Assembly: GCA_046347015.1 (NCBI GenBank)
Contig: JAXMHA010000008.1
Location: 1 to 64,000 of the forward strand
From: Dokdonella_A sp046347015
GTDB lineage: Bacteria; Pseudomonadota; Gammaproteobacteria; Xanthomonadales; Rhodanobacteraceae
Length of the DNA: 64,000 nt
Direction of reading: 5' to 3'
Below the pieces are notes generated by a model. That model worked only from the letters and a program-made list of their open reading frames with translations, searched no databases and had not been told where the DNA came from. Position 1 is the stretch's first letter; each line of letters begins with the position of its first letter. The position numbers and the translations under genes are program-made. Positions 34,227-45,575 of this stretch are shown here, piece by piece.

Positions 34227-34844
34227 ATGACCGGCGGCAACTTCACGGTTGCGCTTACCGGCGGCGTCGCGTCGGGCAAATCGACGGTGGCCGGCCTGTT
34301 CGCCACGCTCGGCGCGGATGTTGCCGATGCCGACGCGATTGCACGTGACGTAACCCGCGCCGGCGCACCGGCGCTTGCCGAGATCCGCAACGCGTTCGGC
34401 GACGGCGTGTTCAGGGCCGACGGTTCTCTCGACCGGCTCCGGATGCGCGAACGCGTGTTTGCCGACCCGGCCGCGCGGCGCACGCTCGAAGCCATCGTGC
34501 ACCCCGCCGTCCGCGCCGAGCTCGCGCGGCACGCGGTACGGCAACGTAGCGGCTACGCGCTGCAGGTCATCCCGCTGTTCGCCGAAGGTGGTCCGTGGCC
34601 GTGGATCGACCGCGTGCTGGTCATCGACGCGCCACGCGAGGTGCAAGTCGCGCGGCTGCTCGCGCGCGACGGGATCACGCGGGAACTGGCCGAATCGATG
34701 CTGGACGCGCAAGCCGCGCGTGAAGCGCGGCTTGCGGTTGCCGACGACGTTCTGGCCAACGACGGATCTCCGGCAGCGCTGGCGCCCCGAGTCGCGGCGC
34801 TGCACGCGCGCTACGTTGCGCTCGCCGACGCGGTGCGGCGATAA
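34227..34844 (+). CDS. coaE: Dephospho-CoA kinase
   Basis: Last step of coenzyme A biosynthesis: phosphorylates the ribose 3'-hydroxyl of dephospho-CoA with ATP. 205 residues, the family size. The P-loop TGGVASGKST is at 11-20, followed by the DADAIARDV motif (34-42) and the LID region RVLVIDAPREVQVARLLARD. coaE downstream of pilD is the standard arrangement in Pseudomonas and Xanthomonas, so its place in a pilus operon is conserved and not functional linkage. A GC-rich hairpin follows four bases after its stop. Confidence 0.95.
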   Translation: MTGGNFTVALTGGVASGKSTVAGLFATLGADVADADAIARDVTRAGAPALAEIRNAFGDGVFRADGSLDRLRMRERVFADPAARRTLEAIVHPAVRAELARHAVRQRSGYALQVIPLFAEGGPWPWIDRVLVIDAPREVQVARLLARDGITRELAESMLDAQAAREARLAVADDVLANDGSPAALAPRVAALHARYVALADAVRR

Positions 34845-34847
34845 GGC

Positions 34848-34872
34848 GCCCCCGGCGCGGCATTCCGGGGGC
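34848..34872 (+). terminator. Hairpin after coaE, possible terminator
   Basis: GCCCCCGG (34848-34855) pairs with CCGGGGGC (34865-34872) over a nine-base loop, directly behind the coaE stop. There is no T-run, so factor-independent termination is doubtful. The remainder of the 337-bp gap to the next gene (34873-35181) shows no RNA gene or credible small gene. Confidence 0.4.
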
Positions 34873-35181
34873 CGCGACGGGAAACCGGAACAGGCGCAGG
34901 CAGCGGGAAGCGATAGCAAGCGCCGTGACTCCGCGTGCCGCGGAGGAACGTCTGGCGGCACTTCGGGACGGCACGCTGCCGGGCCGGACGCGGCACCGTC
35001 GATTGGAATGCGTTGCCCGCTGGCGCTGGACATGCGGGTGCCGTCAACGGAACATGGCGGTCGGCGGGAACAAGCGCCGCAGCGGACCACCCGCTGTCGC
35101 GGACAGGCCGACACCCGCGGTTGCGGCAACCTTGCCTGGCGATGTCGTGCGGATGACCGGGGTCAGGTGAAGGGGCAAGGC

Positions 35182-37017
35182 GTGGTCGAAGTGCTGCAAG
35201 TCCGATCGAAGGCGACACGGCTTCCCGCGTGGTTCGCGCCGTCGATGAAATTGGCGCTGGTCGTCGCTCTCGGCGTCGCCCTCGCCTGCACGGCGTGGCT
35301 GCTGGATCGCGCGTCACTGCGCATCCAGCTCTTCGCGTACGGGTCGAGCCCCGGGTTCTACCTGAATGCGGTACCGGTGATCCTGCTGTTCGTGCTGCTG
35401 CTGACACTCTGCAACCGCGTCGCGCTGGCGTTCCTGCTGACGCTGGGCCTGACGTCGGCGCTTTACGTCGCGAACTTCCTGAAGCTGAAGTACCTCGCCG
35501 TACCCGTCGCGTACGGTGATGTATACCTCCTCGGAAACCTGCACGTCGCGACCGTCGAGCTGCTGAGCGACTATGTCCGGCCCGGTGCGGTGATCGGCGC
35601 GTTGTCGGCGGTCGTGGCGATCGTTGCGTTGTCGTGGTGGAAGGAGCCGGGTTTCTTCAGGCGCCGCAGCGTGGCGCGCGCCGTTGTCTGCGCGACTGCG
35701 CTGGCGGGCCTGTTCTGCATCGTGTCGGGCGTCCGCTGGGTCGGTGAACGGTTCTACTCGGCCGACGCGCTGCGCGTCGATCCATACTCACCCATCCTCA
35801 CGATCGTGCATTCCGGCTTGATCAGCGCGCTGGTGCACACCAACGCCGACAATCGCCGGGCGCTGGACGAGCCGGTGGACATGGCCGCGATCAACGCGTT
35901 CATGGCGATGCCTTCCGGCGGCGACTTGCCGGACCCGGTGGGTGACGCGGACAAGCCGGACATCGTCGTGATCCAGAGCGAGTCCTTTTTCGACCCCGCG
36001 ATCCTCTGCGACATCGACAAGACGAACCGGGCGCTGCCCAACCTCCATCGCGCGCTGGCCCGCGGCATCGGCGGGACCATGCAGCCCCCCACGTTCGGCG
36101 GCGGCACGTTGCGTACGGAATTCGAAGTCCTCACCGGAATCCCGGTCACCGCGTTTCCGCTGGTCGAATTTCCGTACCTGCAAATCACGCAAAAGCGGAT
36201 TCCCAGCATCATCCAGGTCGCGCGGGACCAAGGTTACGAGACGATTGCGCTGCATGCCAACAGCGGCGCGTTCTGGAACCGCAACAAGGCCTTCAAGGCC
36301 ATCGGATTCGACCGCTTCGTCACGCTCGACGACTTTCCGGAGGACGCGCCCCGCGACGGTTGGTATGTCGACGACAAGGCGATGACGGATGAAATCATCG
36401 ACCAGCTCGGAAAGGCGCGGAAACCGGCCCTGATCTTCGCGATCAGCATCGAGGCGCACGGCCCCTACCTGCACGATCCGGTGGACGATTCCGCCCGGCG
36501 CGACGCCATCCCGGCACCCCCAGGGATGAACGGCAAGGGGCTGCTCGAGTACCGGAACTACGCCTACCACATCGAAGACGCGGATGCGCAACTGGGCCGG
36601 CTGTGGGACTACCTCGCCTCGCGCCAGCGTCCTTACGTCCTCATGTTTTACGGCGACCACCTGCCGGCACTGACGTATGCATTCGCGCAGGCCGGGTTCG
36701 ACAACGCGGAAAGCGGGCCACGGCAGTTCGTGCCGTGGTTCATCGTCGGCAGCGAGGTCACCCACCGGACGCTGCACATCGATTCCTGGATGATCGGCAG
36801 TGAACTGCTGCAGGCCGCGGGCATCGCACCGACACCGTATTATCGGCTGGTGGACAAGGCACGCCGGGCGATGGACGGACCGGATCCGCTGCAGCGCCAG
36901 ATGGCGCAACGCGGCATCGAATCCGCCTCGCGGCTGTACCTGACCGGCAAGCTGGCGGAAATCACGGGGCTGGCACGAACGGAGGGTGGGACGCATGCAG
37001 CGTCTGCCCGGAACTGA
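35182..37017 (+). CDS. LtaS-family phosphoglycerol/phosphoethanolamine transferase
   Basis: 611 residues: about four to five N-terminal membrane helices (about 20-230) and a periplasmic sulfatase-fold domain from about 260. The metal and nucleophile motifs are visible: VVIQSESFFDP, FGGGTLRTEFEVLTG (T309 aligns with the LtaS nucleophile Thr), HANSGAFWNRN and the late FYGDHLP (about 489-495). Gram-negative relatives add phosphoglycerol to periplasmic glucans (OpgB, rhizobial CgmB). A cyclic glucan synthase is present at the other end of the window, so glucan decoration is an attractive but unproven role. I chose GTG at 35182 with AAGGGG upstream; GTG at 35191 and ATG at 35245 are alternatives. 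Confidence 0.83.
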   Translation: MVEVLQVRSKATRLPAWFAPSMKLALVVALGVALACTAWLLDRASLRIQLFAYGSSPGFYLNAVPVILLFVLLLTLCNRVALAFLLTLGLTSALYVANFLKLKYLAVPVAYGDVYLLGNLHVATVELLSDYVRPGAVIGALSAVVAIVALSWWKEPGFFRRRSVARAVVCATALAGLFCIVSGVRWVGERFYSADALRVDPYSPILTIVHSGLISALVHTNADNRRALDEPVDMAAINAFMAMPSGGDLPDPVGDADKPDIVVIQSESFFDPAILCDIDKTNRALPNLHRALARGIGGTMQPPTFGGGTLRTEFEVLTGIPVTAFPLVEFPYLQITQKRIPSIIQVARDQGYETIALHANSGAFWNRNKAFKAIGFDRFVTLDDFPEDAPRDGWYVDDKAMTDEIIDQLGKARKPALIFAISIEAHGPYLHDPVDDSARRDAIPAPPGMNGKGLLEYRNYAYHIEDADAQLGRLWDYLASRQRPYVLMFYGDHLPALTYAFAQAGFDNAESGPRQFVPWFIVGSEVTHRTLHIDSWMIGSELLQAAGIAPTPYYRLVDKARRAMDGPDPLQRQMAQRGIESASRLYLTGKLAEITGLARTEGGTHAASARN

Positions 37018-37382
37018 AAGCCGCCTGCGATCCCTTTGCGCCCTTGGCGCGTGGATCGCTTGCAGCGCCGCTGCGTCGCTCGCGGGTTGCGCGCGCTTCG
37101 GGAATGCCAGCCTGACGTTCACGCCTTCCGTATTCCCGGAGTGCAAGGGCCCCAACATCGTGGTTGATGTGGCGTGGGACGCGACGGCGCGGACGAAGAA
37201 ACCGGTTCAACTCCTCGCCTATCAACCAGGAAGTCCCCCGAACAAATGGCAGCAAGCGCCCCCAAGGGCCACGGAATACCGGGAGGTGGATGGCGGATGG
37301 CACGACCATCGTCCTCGAGGATTCCAGCGGAAAACTGCTGGCGATGCGCACGCTGGAGACCGTCCCGTGCCCGAAGGATTGA
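36995..37382 (+). pseudogene. Small lipoprotein gene with two frameshifts
   Basis: ATG at 36995 has GGAGGG upstream and overlaps the LtaS-like stop by 23 nt. The N-terminus is a lipoprotein signal with lipobox SLAGC (Cys near residue 32), then TPSVFPECKGPNIVVDVAWDAT and a PGSPPNKW. The frame then slips: APKGHG lies in the next frame and WMADGTTIVLEDSSGKLLAM...VPCPKD in the third, ending at 37380-37382. Both slips are consistent with one lost base each in 37255-37290, the first next to a run of five C. In one frame the open stretch runs on to 37417. Function unknown. Coupling to the LtaS-like gene suggests an envelope role. Confidence 0.6.
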
Positions 37383-37521
37383 TCGTTCCGCGGCCCGCTG
37401 ACGAATCGGCGCCGTGACGCCGATGGCGCTTTGCCGCACTGTCGCAACGGGTGGTCAGGAACCTTGATCGGACTGCTGCCCGGTTCACGACCGGCACCGG
37501 CAGCAAGAGCAACCGGCAGGA

Positions 37522-38487
37522 TCACCCGCCGGGCCAGAGCCCCCGGATCGCGGCAATGCCACGGGCGCCATGCTGCCGGGCCTTCATGACATCGGCCGGG
37601 CCAAGGCCGCCGAGGAAGTACACCGGCAGTCCCGCATCGTGGGCGAGCCGCCGGGCACGACGCCAACCCAGCGGCAAGGCGCCGGGATGCGATGGCGTGC
37701 GACGCAGCGGCGACAGCACGGCAAAATCGGCGCCGATGCGCTGCGCGTGCGCGAGCTCGGCCGCATCGTGGCAGGACACGGCGAACCAGCCCGCGAGGTT
37801 TCGCGGTCGCCGGCCGAGAACCGCCGCGCGCCGCCATGACAGGTGCACGCCGTCAAGCGCCAGGCGCCGTGCGAGCGCGGGATCGTCGTGCGCGAGCAAT
37901 CGGGCGCCATGGCGGCGGCAGATGGCCCGCGCCTTTCGGGCCAACGCGCCAATCTGCGCCCGCGGCCACGCCGGTTGACGCAACACGACCAGTCGGACGC
38001 CAGCGGAACACGCAGCCTCGATTCCCGCCAGCAGCGACTCGCCGTCGGCCGGCGTGCATGGCGGCGTGATCAGGTACCGGTCCGGCAGGGCCAGCGCAGT
38101 GACGATCGGACGGTCGGCGGCCGGCATCGGCAACGCGGGCAGGTCGGACGTTCGCCGCCACGCGAGTGGCTGGCCCTCGCGCGCACGGGGCGTGCCACGG
38201 TAGTCGAGAACTTCGTGGACGTCGAGTCGGACGGTCTTGCCGGGATACTCGTGGCGAATCGTGACCAGCGGCACGCTCGCCACCAGCGTCACGCCGATCT
38301 CCTCGTCGAGTTCGCGCGCGAGCGCGGCGGGCGCGGCCTCGCCGCGATGCTGTTTGCCGCCCGGAAATTCCCAAAGGCCGGCGAGGTGCTTGCCGGGCTG
38401 GCGGCGCGCGACCAGCACCCGGCCCTTGGCATCGCGCAGGACGCCGGCGACGACGCGGATGGGGCCGGGGGCTTCGCTTGCGGGCAT
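37522..38487 (-). CDS. Nudix hydrolase fused to a ThiE-like domain (MutT family)
   Basis: 321 residues. The N-terminal half (about 1-130) is a MutT-type nudix domain with the nudix box GGKQHRGEAAPAALARELDEEIG (split as GGKQHRGEAA and ARELDEEIG) that hydrolyses oxidised nucleotides such as 8-oxo-dGTP. The C-terminal half (about 140-321) resembles thiamine-phosphate synthase, with DGVHLSW, GADFAVLSPL and GLPVYFLGGL. This fusion next to secA is common in gammaproteobacteria; the ThiE half is not known to make thiamine phosphate. ATG at 38485-38487 starts ten residues before homology; an ATG at 38535 is in frame and cannot be excluded. Confidence 0.9.
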   Translation of the reverse strand: MPASEAPGPIRVVAGVLRDAKGRVLVARRQPGKHLAGLWEFPGGKQHRGEAAPAALARELDEEIGVTLVASVPLVTIRHEYPGKTVRLDVHEVLDYRGTPRAREGQPLAWRRTSDLPALPMPAADRPIVTALALPDRYLITPPCTPADGESLLAGIEAACSAGVRLVVLRQPAWPRAQIGALARKARAICRRHGARLLAHDDPALARRLALDGVHLSWRRAAVLGRRPRNLAGWFAVSCHDAAELAHAQRIGADFAVLSPLRRTPSHPGALPLGWRRARRLAHDAGLPVYFLGGLGPADVMKARQHGARGIAAIRGLWPGG

Positions 38488-38581
38488 CGAAACCGGATGC
38501 GATTGCGGCCCGAACCTTGTCCGTGCCCGCGTCATCGAGCCGTCAGGTACCGCGGGGCGGCGTCACGCTTGGCGGCAATCG

Positions 38582-41332
<2,751 letters not shown>

Positions 41333-41425
41333 GGATGGTTTTCGCTCGGATGAAAGGCGTGGGTCAGGCGGCGCCCGGGGCCAGGCACCAGGACCGGAAT
41401 CACGGGACGCGCCCAGCGGCCCGCC

Positions 41426-41431
41426 ATGATA
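41426..41431 (-). promoter_or_regulatory. Candidate -10 of secA
   Basis: TATCAT on the minus strand, about 95 nt upstream of the secA ATG; the hexamer 17 nt further up is TTCTGG, a weak -35. It sits in the 234-bp gap between secA and the M23 peptidase gene, which shows no other clear feature. Confidence 0.3.
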
Positions 41432-41566
41432 CGGCGTCGCCGGTAAACCAGAAACCAGTTTGTGCCGGACACTGCGCTTTCAAGGTCCCGCGGCCGGACC
41501 GCCGGGCCCTGGGCATGGACCCGGTTCCGCCATCCGCTGGCGAACCGCCGGATGGACAGCCAGCAA

Positions 41567-42508
41567 TCAGCCCTTCGTGGTGCCGCGGGCACGCACGTAC
41601 GTCAATGGATTGACGGTCTTGCCGTTGTGCCAGACCTCGAAATGGCAGTGCGGGCCGGTCGACCGCCCGGTCGTCCCGACCAGCGCGATCGGCTCACCGG
41701 CGTGCACGCGTTGCCCGGCGTGGACGAGGAGCTTTTCGGCGTGTGCATAACGGGTCAGGTAACCATTGCCATGATCGACCTCGACCACGTTGCCGTAGCC
41801 GGCGCGCGCACCCGCGAAGGTGACGACGCCTTCGGCGACCGACGTGATCTTGCTGCCGGCCGGAGCATCGATGTCGAGGCCGCTGTGGAAGCTGCTCTCG
41901 CCGTCGAGGGGATCGGTGCGCTCGCCATAACCCGATGCAATGTAGCCATGGGCGACGGGCATTCCGCTCGGCAACAGGGCCTTGTCGACCTTGCGGTCGA
42001 GCAGCAGGTTCTCGAGCACGCCGAGCTGGGACTCCTGCTGGTCGAATTCGGCCCGCAGGCGGTCGATCTCGCCGCCGATCGCCGGCGCCACCGCGTGTCG
42101 GCCGGCCGGCTCGTCCGGGCCGCCGAGGCCGGGCTCCTGCGAGAAGTCGAACTCGCCATCGTCGAGCTTGCCGATCTCGGTGAGGCGCGCGCCCAGCGCA
42201 TTGAGACGCGTCGCCTGCGCCTGCAGTCGGCCGAGCTGCAGCGTCAGCGCCGTGAGGTCGCGTTGCGACTCCTGGCGCAGGCCCTCGATCGCGCCACGAT
42301 CGGTGGCAATGCGCCCCCGCAGCGCCCGCAACTCGCGCAGCACGCTGTCCTGCGGGCTCGCCACGGTCAGCGCCAACGCGAATCCGATTCCGGCGACCAG
42401 CACGATCGCGGCAATCGCGACGCCGGCCAGCAGCAGGCGGCCGCGTTGGGTTTCGAGATCGATGCTCCGGGGCACCGACGGTCCGTTTCCGACGATAATG
42501 ATGTTCAT
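41567..42508 (-). CDS. M23 family metallopeptidase with coiled coil
   Basis: 313 residues: an N-terminal membrane anchor (about 24-50), a coiled-coil stretch (about 52-115 and 145-170), then a C-terminal lysostaphin-type domain. The zinc site is complete: H208 and D212 in FHSGLDID, and H287/H289 in GPHCHFE, so it should be an active endopeptidase, in contrast to EnvC/NlpD. It cuts peptidoglycan cross-links from the periplasmic side. ATG at 42506-42508 begins MNIIIVGNG; an upstream in-frame extension covers the divergent dciA gene and is rejected. This gene between secA and lpxC is conserved in Pseudomonas and Xanthomonas. Confidence 0.9.
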   Translation of the reverse strand: MNIIIVGNGPSVPRSIDLETQRGRLLLAGVAIAAIVLVAGIGFALALTVASPQDSVLRELRALRGRIATDRGAIEGLRQESQRDLTALTLQLGRLQAQATRLNALGARLTEIGKLDDGEFDFSQEPGLGGPDEPAGRHAVAPAIGGEIDRLRAEFDQQESQLGVLENLLLDRKVDKALLPSGMPVAHGYIASGYGERTDPLDGESSFHSGLDIDAPAGSKITSVAEGVVTFAGARAGYGNVVEVDHGNGYLTRYAHAEKLLVHAGQRVHAGEPIALVGTTGRSTGPHCHFEVWHNGKTVNPLTYVRARGTTKG

Positions 42509-42538
42509 CGTTGCTTCCGGGCCTCTGGTCGTTTCGCC

Positions 42539-43021
42539 ATGTCGCACGACCCGCGCACCAGACCGGCATCGGCCGACGGACCGCAATCCGTCGGGGAATG
42601 CCTTGCCCTCGATGCGCTCACCGCGAGGGTGCGCGCACTCGATGCTCTGGACGCAAGACTGCGCCGCCTTCTGCCCGACGCGGTCGCGCGCGAGTCGAGA
42701 CTCGCGGACGTCCGCAACGGACGCGTGGTCTTTCTGGCATCGAGCCCGGCCTGGGCCACCCGGCTGCGGCAACACGAAGCTGTGTTGCTCGCCGAGGCCC
42801 GCGCCGCAATAGGCGGCGGCATCGGACGCGTCACCGTGAAAGTGGCGCACCTGCCGACCGTTCCCCCGGAACCGACAAGACGCGAACCGCTTCCCGCCCC
42901 GGCAGCGCCGCTGTTCGAGCAGGCCGCCAAGGTGCAACCCGACCCGGAGATCCGGGCCCTCTTTCAGCGCCTGGCTTCCGTCGCCAGACGTCTTGCGGGG
43001 CAGGACCGGGGCGGGTCCTGA
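42539..43021 (+). CDS. dciA: DUF721 / DciA-like protein
   Basis: 160 residues. The central part (about 30-100) with LRRLLPDAVARESRLADVRNGRVVFLASSPAWATRLR (key pieces RLADVRNG, LASSPAWATRLR) is the DUF721 fold, related to the KH domain. In bacteria without DnaC/DnaI this protein (DciA) loads the replicative helicase DnaB. The C-terminal tail is variable and Pro/Ala-rich, as usual. ATG at 42539 lies 30 nt from the start of the divergent M23 gene. It converges with lpxC. Confidence 0.82.
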   Translation: MSHDPRTRPASADGPQSVGECLALDALTARVRALDALDARLRRLLPDAVARESRLADVRNGRVVFLASSPAWATRLRQHEAVLLAEARAAIGGGIGRVTVKVAHLPTVPPEPTRREPLPAPAAPLFEQAAKVQPDPEIRALFQRLASVARRLAGQDRGGS

Positions 43022-43064
43022 GTCCCCTGGCGCTCTCGGGGAGAAAGCGCCGGTCTACAGCTTT

Positions 43065-43976
43065 TCAGACTGCCTGCGCCGGATGAATATACGAAATCGG
43101 CGCGTCGGATTCTTCCTCGAAACTGACTTCTTCCCACGCGGCCGCGTCGGCCAGCAACGTCCGCAACAACTTGTTGTTGAGCTCGTGGCCCGACTTGTGC
43201 CCGTAGAAGGCGCCGATCAGGCTGTGGCCGAGCAGATACAGGTCCCCGATCGCATCGAGGATCTTGTGCTTGACGAATTCGTCTTCGTAGCGGAGGCCGT
43301 CTTCATTCAGCACCCGATAGTCGTCGAGCACGATGGCATTGTCGATCGAGCCACCGAGGGCCAGGTTCTTCTCGCGCAGCATCTCGATGTCACGCATGAA
43401 CCCGAACGTGCGCGCGCGGCTGACTTCCTTGACGAACGACGTCGTCGAGAAGTCGATTTCGGAGGTCGATGCCCGGCGCGTGAACAGCGGATGGTCGAAG
43501 GCGATCGAAAAGCCCACCTTGAAGCCGTCGAGGGGCTCGAACCGGGCCCACTTGTCGCCGTCGTGGACGGAAATCGCCTTCTTGATGCGGATGAACCGCT
43601 TCGGACGCGACTGCTCCTCGATCCCCGCCGATTGCAGCAGGAACACGAACGGTCCCGCGCTGCCATCCATGATCGGAACTTCAGCGGCGGAAAGGTCCAC
43701 GTAGGCATTGTCGATGCCGAGTCCCGCCATCGCGGACAGCAGGTGTTCGACGGTGGCGATGCGGACACTGCCCTTGACGAGCGTGGTCGACAGGCGCGTG
43801 TCACCGACGTTTTCACAACAAGAGCGGATTTCCACCGGTTGCGGGAGGTCGATGCGGCGGAACACGATCCCTGTATCCACCGCCGCCGGCCGCAAGGTCA
43901 TGTAGACCTTCTCGCCCGTATGGAGACCAACGCCTGTCGCTCGAATCACGTTCTTGAGCGTGCGTTGCCTGATCAT
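43065..43976 (-). CDS. lpxC: UDP-3-O-acyl-N-acetylglucosamine deacetylase LpxC
   Basis: Zinc-dependent, committed step of lipid A biosynthesis in the cytoplasm. 303 residues. The zinc ligands and catalytic residues are all present: TVEHLLSA (H78), KHKILDAIGD (H237, D241) and YGHKSGHELNN with the catalytic general acid H264. Start MIRQRTLKN is universal for the family. It lies beyond ftsZ at the end of the dcw cluster, as in Pseudomonas and E. coli, with its own promoter in the 266-bp gap. Confidence 0.97.
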   Translation of the reverse strand: MIRQRTLKNVIRATGVGLHTGEKVYMTLRPAAVDTGIVFRRIDLPQPVEIRSCCENVGDTRLSTTLVKGSVRIATVEHLLSAMAGLGIDNAYVDLSAAEVPIMDGSAGPFVFLLQSAGIEEQSRPKRFIRIKKAISVHDGDKWARFEPLDGFKVGFSIAFDHPLFTRRASTSEIDFSTTSFVKEVSRARTFGFMRDIEMLREKNLALGGSIDNAIVLDDYRVLNEDGLRYEDEFVKHKILDAIGDLYLLGHSLIGAFYGHKSGHELNNKLLRTLLADAAAWEEVSFEEESDAPISYIHPAQAV

Positions 43977-44021
43977 TTTTATGGTGTAACCCCTGGGGCA
44001 GGAGCTGACAAAACGCGAAGG

Positions 44022-44029
44022 ATGCTAGC
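44022..44029 (-). promoter_or_regulatory. Candidate extended -10 of lpxC
   Basis: On the minus strand TGCTAGCAT reads as an extended -10 (TGn-TAGCAT) about 46 nt upstream of the lpxC ATG. The hexamer 17 nt upstream, TTTTCT, keeps the leading TT of a -35. Reasonable but unproven. Confidence 0.4.
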
Positions 44030-44118
44030 ACAGGCGATTCGTGGAGAAAAGTTAAGTGATGCCGCGGACCGACAGATGTTGCGTTGCCGCAACACATGCT
44101 CGGCGCGATGGAGACGAA

Positions 44119-44152
44119 CCGGCATCGCCGCGACGCCACGCAGCGATGCCGG
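44119..44152. terminator. Hairpin between ftsZ and lpxC, possible terminator
   Basis: CCGGCATCGC (44119-44128) pairs perfectly with GCGATGCCGG (44143-44152), a ten-base stem with a 14-base loop, about 90 nt behind the ftsZ stop. No T-run follows in either direction. It could end or attenuate dcw transcription before lpxC. Confidence 0.35.
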
Positions 44153-44242
44153 CAATCCGGCGGAGCACCTCGCCCCGCCTTCGCGCGCGACGGCGTCGGA
44201 CCGCGGAGGCCTGTCCGCAGCCGCGCGACTCTTCCCGGCGCG

Positions 44243-45442
44243 TCAGTCCGCCTGGCGCCGGAGGAACGCCGGGATGTCGAGGTAGTCGTTCGACGGGTCG
44301 GTCGCCGCCGCGGCCGGCTTTTCGACCGGAAGTTCGGCGGTCGTGGCCGCCGGCCGTGACCCCGCGTGCACGTAGTCGACATCACCCGTGGTGGCGTTGC
44401 GCACGACCCGGATCGGCGGCCGCGAGGCCGTCGCGGTCACCACGGGGGCAACCTCGCGCGTCGTCGCCGCCTGGCGCGCCGCGGCCCGATTGAGGCCGGT
44501 CGCAACGACCGTGACGCGGACTTCGTCCTGCAGCTCGGCGTCGAGCGCCGTGCCGAGGACGACAGTCGCGTCCTCGCTCGCGAACTCGTGCACGACCTGG
44601 CCGATGTCGTCGAACTCGCGCATCGTCAGGTTCGGCCCGGCCGTGACGTTGACCAGGATCCCGCAGGCACCGGCGAGGTTGACGTCCTCGAGCAGCGGAT
44701 TGTTGATGGCGGCTTCCGCCGCGGCAACCGCGCGATCGTCGCCCCGCGCAAGGCCGGTACCCATCATCGCCATGCCCATTTCGCTCATGACGGTGCGGAC
44801 GTCCGCGAAATCGACGTTGATGAGGCCGGGCCGCGTGATCAGGTCGGCAATGCCCTGCACCGCGCCGAGCAGCACGTCGTTGGCCTGCTTGAACGCGGAC
44901 AGGACGGTGACGTCCCGCCCCAGGACAGTCAGCAGCTTCTCGTTCGGCACGGTGATCAGCGAGTCGACGTACTGGCCGAGTTCGTCGATGCCCCGCAGCG
45001 CGACCTGCATGCGCTTGCGGCCCTCGAACGGAAACGGCTTGGTGATCACCGCCACGGTGAGGATGCCCATCTCCTTGGCGAGCTGCGCCACGACCGGCGC
45101 CGCGCCGGTCCCCGTGCCGCCGCCCATGCCGGCGGTGATGAACACCATGTCGGCACCGTCGAGCAGTTCGACGATGCGCTCGCGGTCCTCGAGCGCCGCC
45201 TGGCGGCCCACTTCCGGATCGGCACCGGCCCCGAGGCCCTTGGTCACGCTGGCGCCAAGCTGCAGGGTTGCCTTCGCGCCGCTGCTGCGCAGCGCCTGCG
45301 CGTCGGTGTTCGCGCAGACGAACTCGACACCGTCGACTTCCGCCTTGACCATGTGGGCAACGGCGTTGCCACCGCCCCCGCCGACGCCGATGACCTTGAT
45401 GACGGCGTTCGGTGCCACGCTTTCGATCAGTTCAAATGGCAT
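44243..45442 (-). CDS. ftsZ: Cell division GTPase FtsZ
   Basis: Tubulin-like GTPase forming the Z ring. 399 residues. The tubulin signature GGGTGTG is at 107-113; NTDAQAL (45-51) and the T7 loop region are present. A variable linker (about 320-385) leads to the conserved C-terminal peptide NDYLDIPAFLRRQ that binds FtsA and ZipA. ATG at 45440-45442 was chosen because GGAGG sits eight nt upstream; an in-frame TTG eight codons earlier is rejected. The 133-bp gap to ftsA carries two small hairpins and a palindrome. Confidence 0.97.
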   Translation of the reverse strand: MPFELIESVAPNAVIKVIGVGGGGGNAVAHMVKAEVDGVEFVCANTDAQALRSSGAKATLQLGASVTKGLGAGADPEVGRQAALEDRERIVELLDGADMVFITAGMGGGTGTGAAPVVAQLAKEMGILTVAVITKPFPFEGRKRMQVALRGIDELGQYVDSLITVPNEKLLTVLGRDVTVLSAFKQANDVLLGAVQGIADLITRPGLINVDFADVRTVMSEMGMAMMGTGLARGDDRAVAAAEAAINNPLLEDVNLAGACGILVNVTAGPNLTMREFDDIGQVVHEFASEDATVVLGTALDAELQDEVRVTVVATGLNRAAARQAATTREVAPVVTATASRPPIRVVRNATTGDVDYVHAGSRPAATTAELPVEKPAAAATDPSNDYLDIPAFLRRQAD

Positions 45443-45460
45443 TTTCCCATCCTCCGCATT

Positions 45461-45473
45461 GGACAACTTGTCC
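45461..45473. repeat. 13-bp perfect palindrome upstream of ftsZ
   Basis: GGACAACTTGTCC, 18 nt upstream of the ftsZ ATG and just upstream of its GGAGG. It could be an operator or a small RNA hairpin affecting ftsZ translation. No known factor was assigned. Confidence 0.5.
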
Positions 45474-45575
45474 GGTCCTGCGACCGGTCTACGATTGCGG
45501 ATCCGTGGCCATCCCGGCCCGGTCCGTCCATCACCGGCTGGCGTGCCGGTGCCGAAGGCGCTTCCTGCGCCGTCG

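Noticed and set aside
34925..35170. Small open frames between coaE and the LtaS-like gene
   Set aside because: Arg-rich shadow composition, no ribosome site; two frames are open at once.
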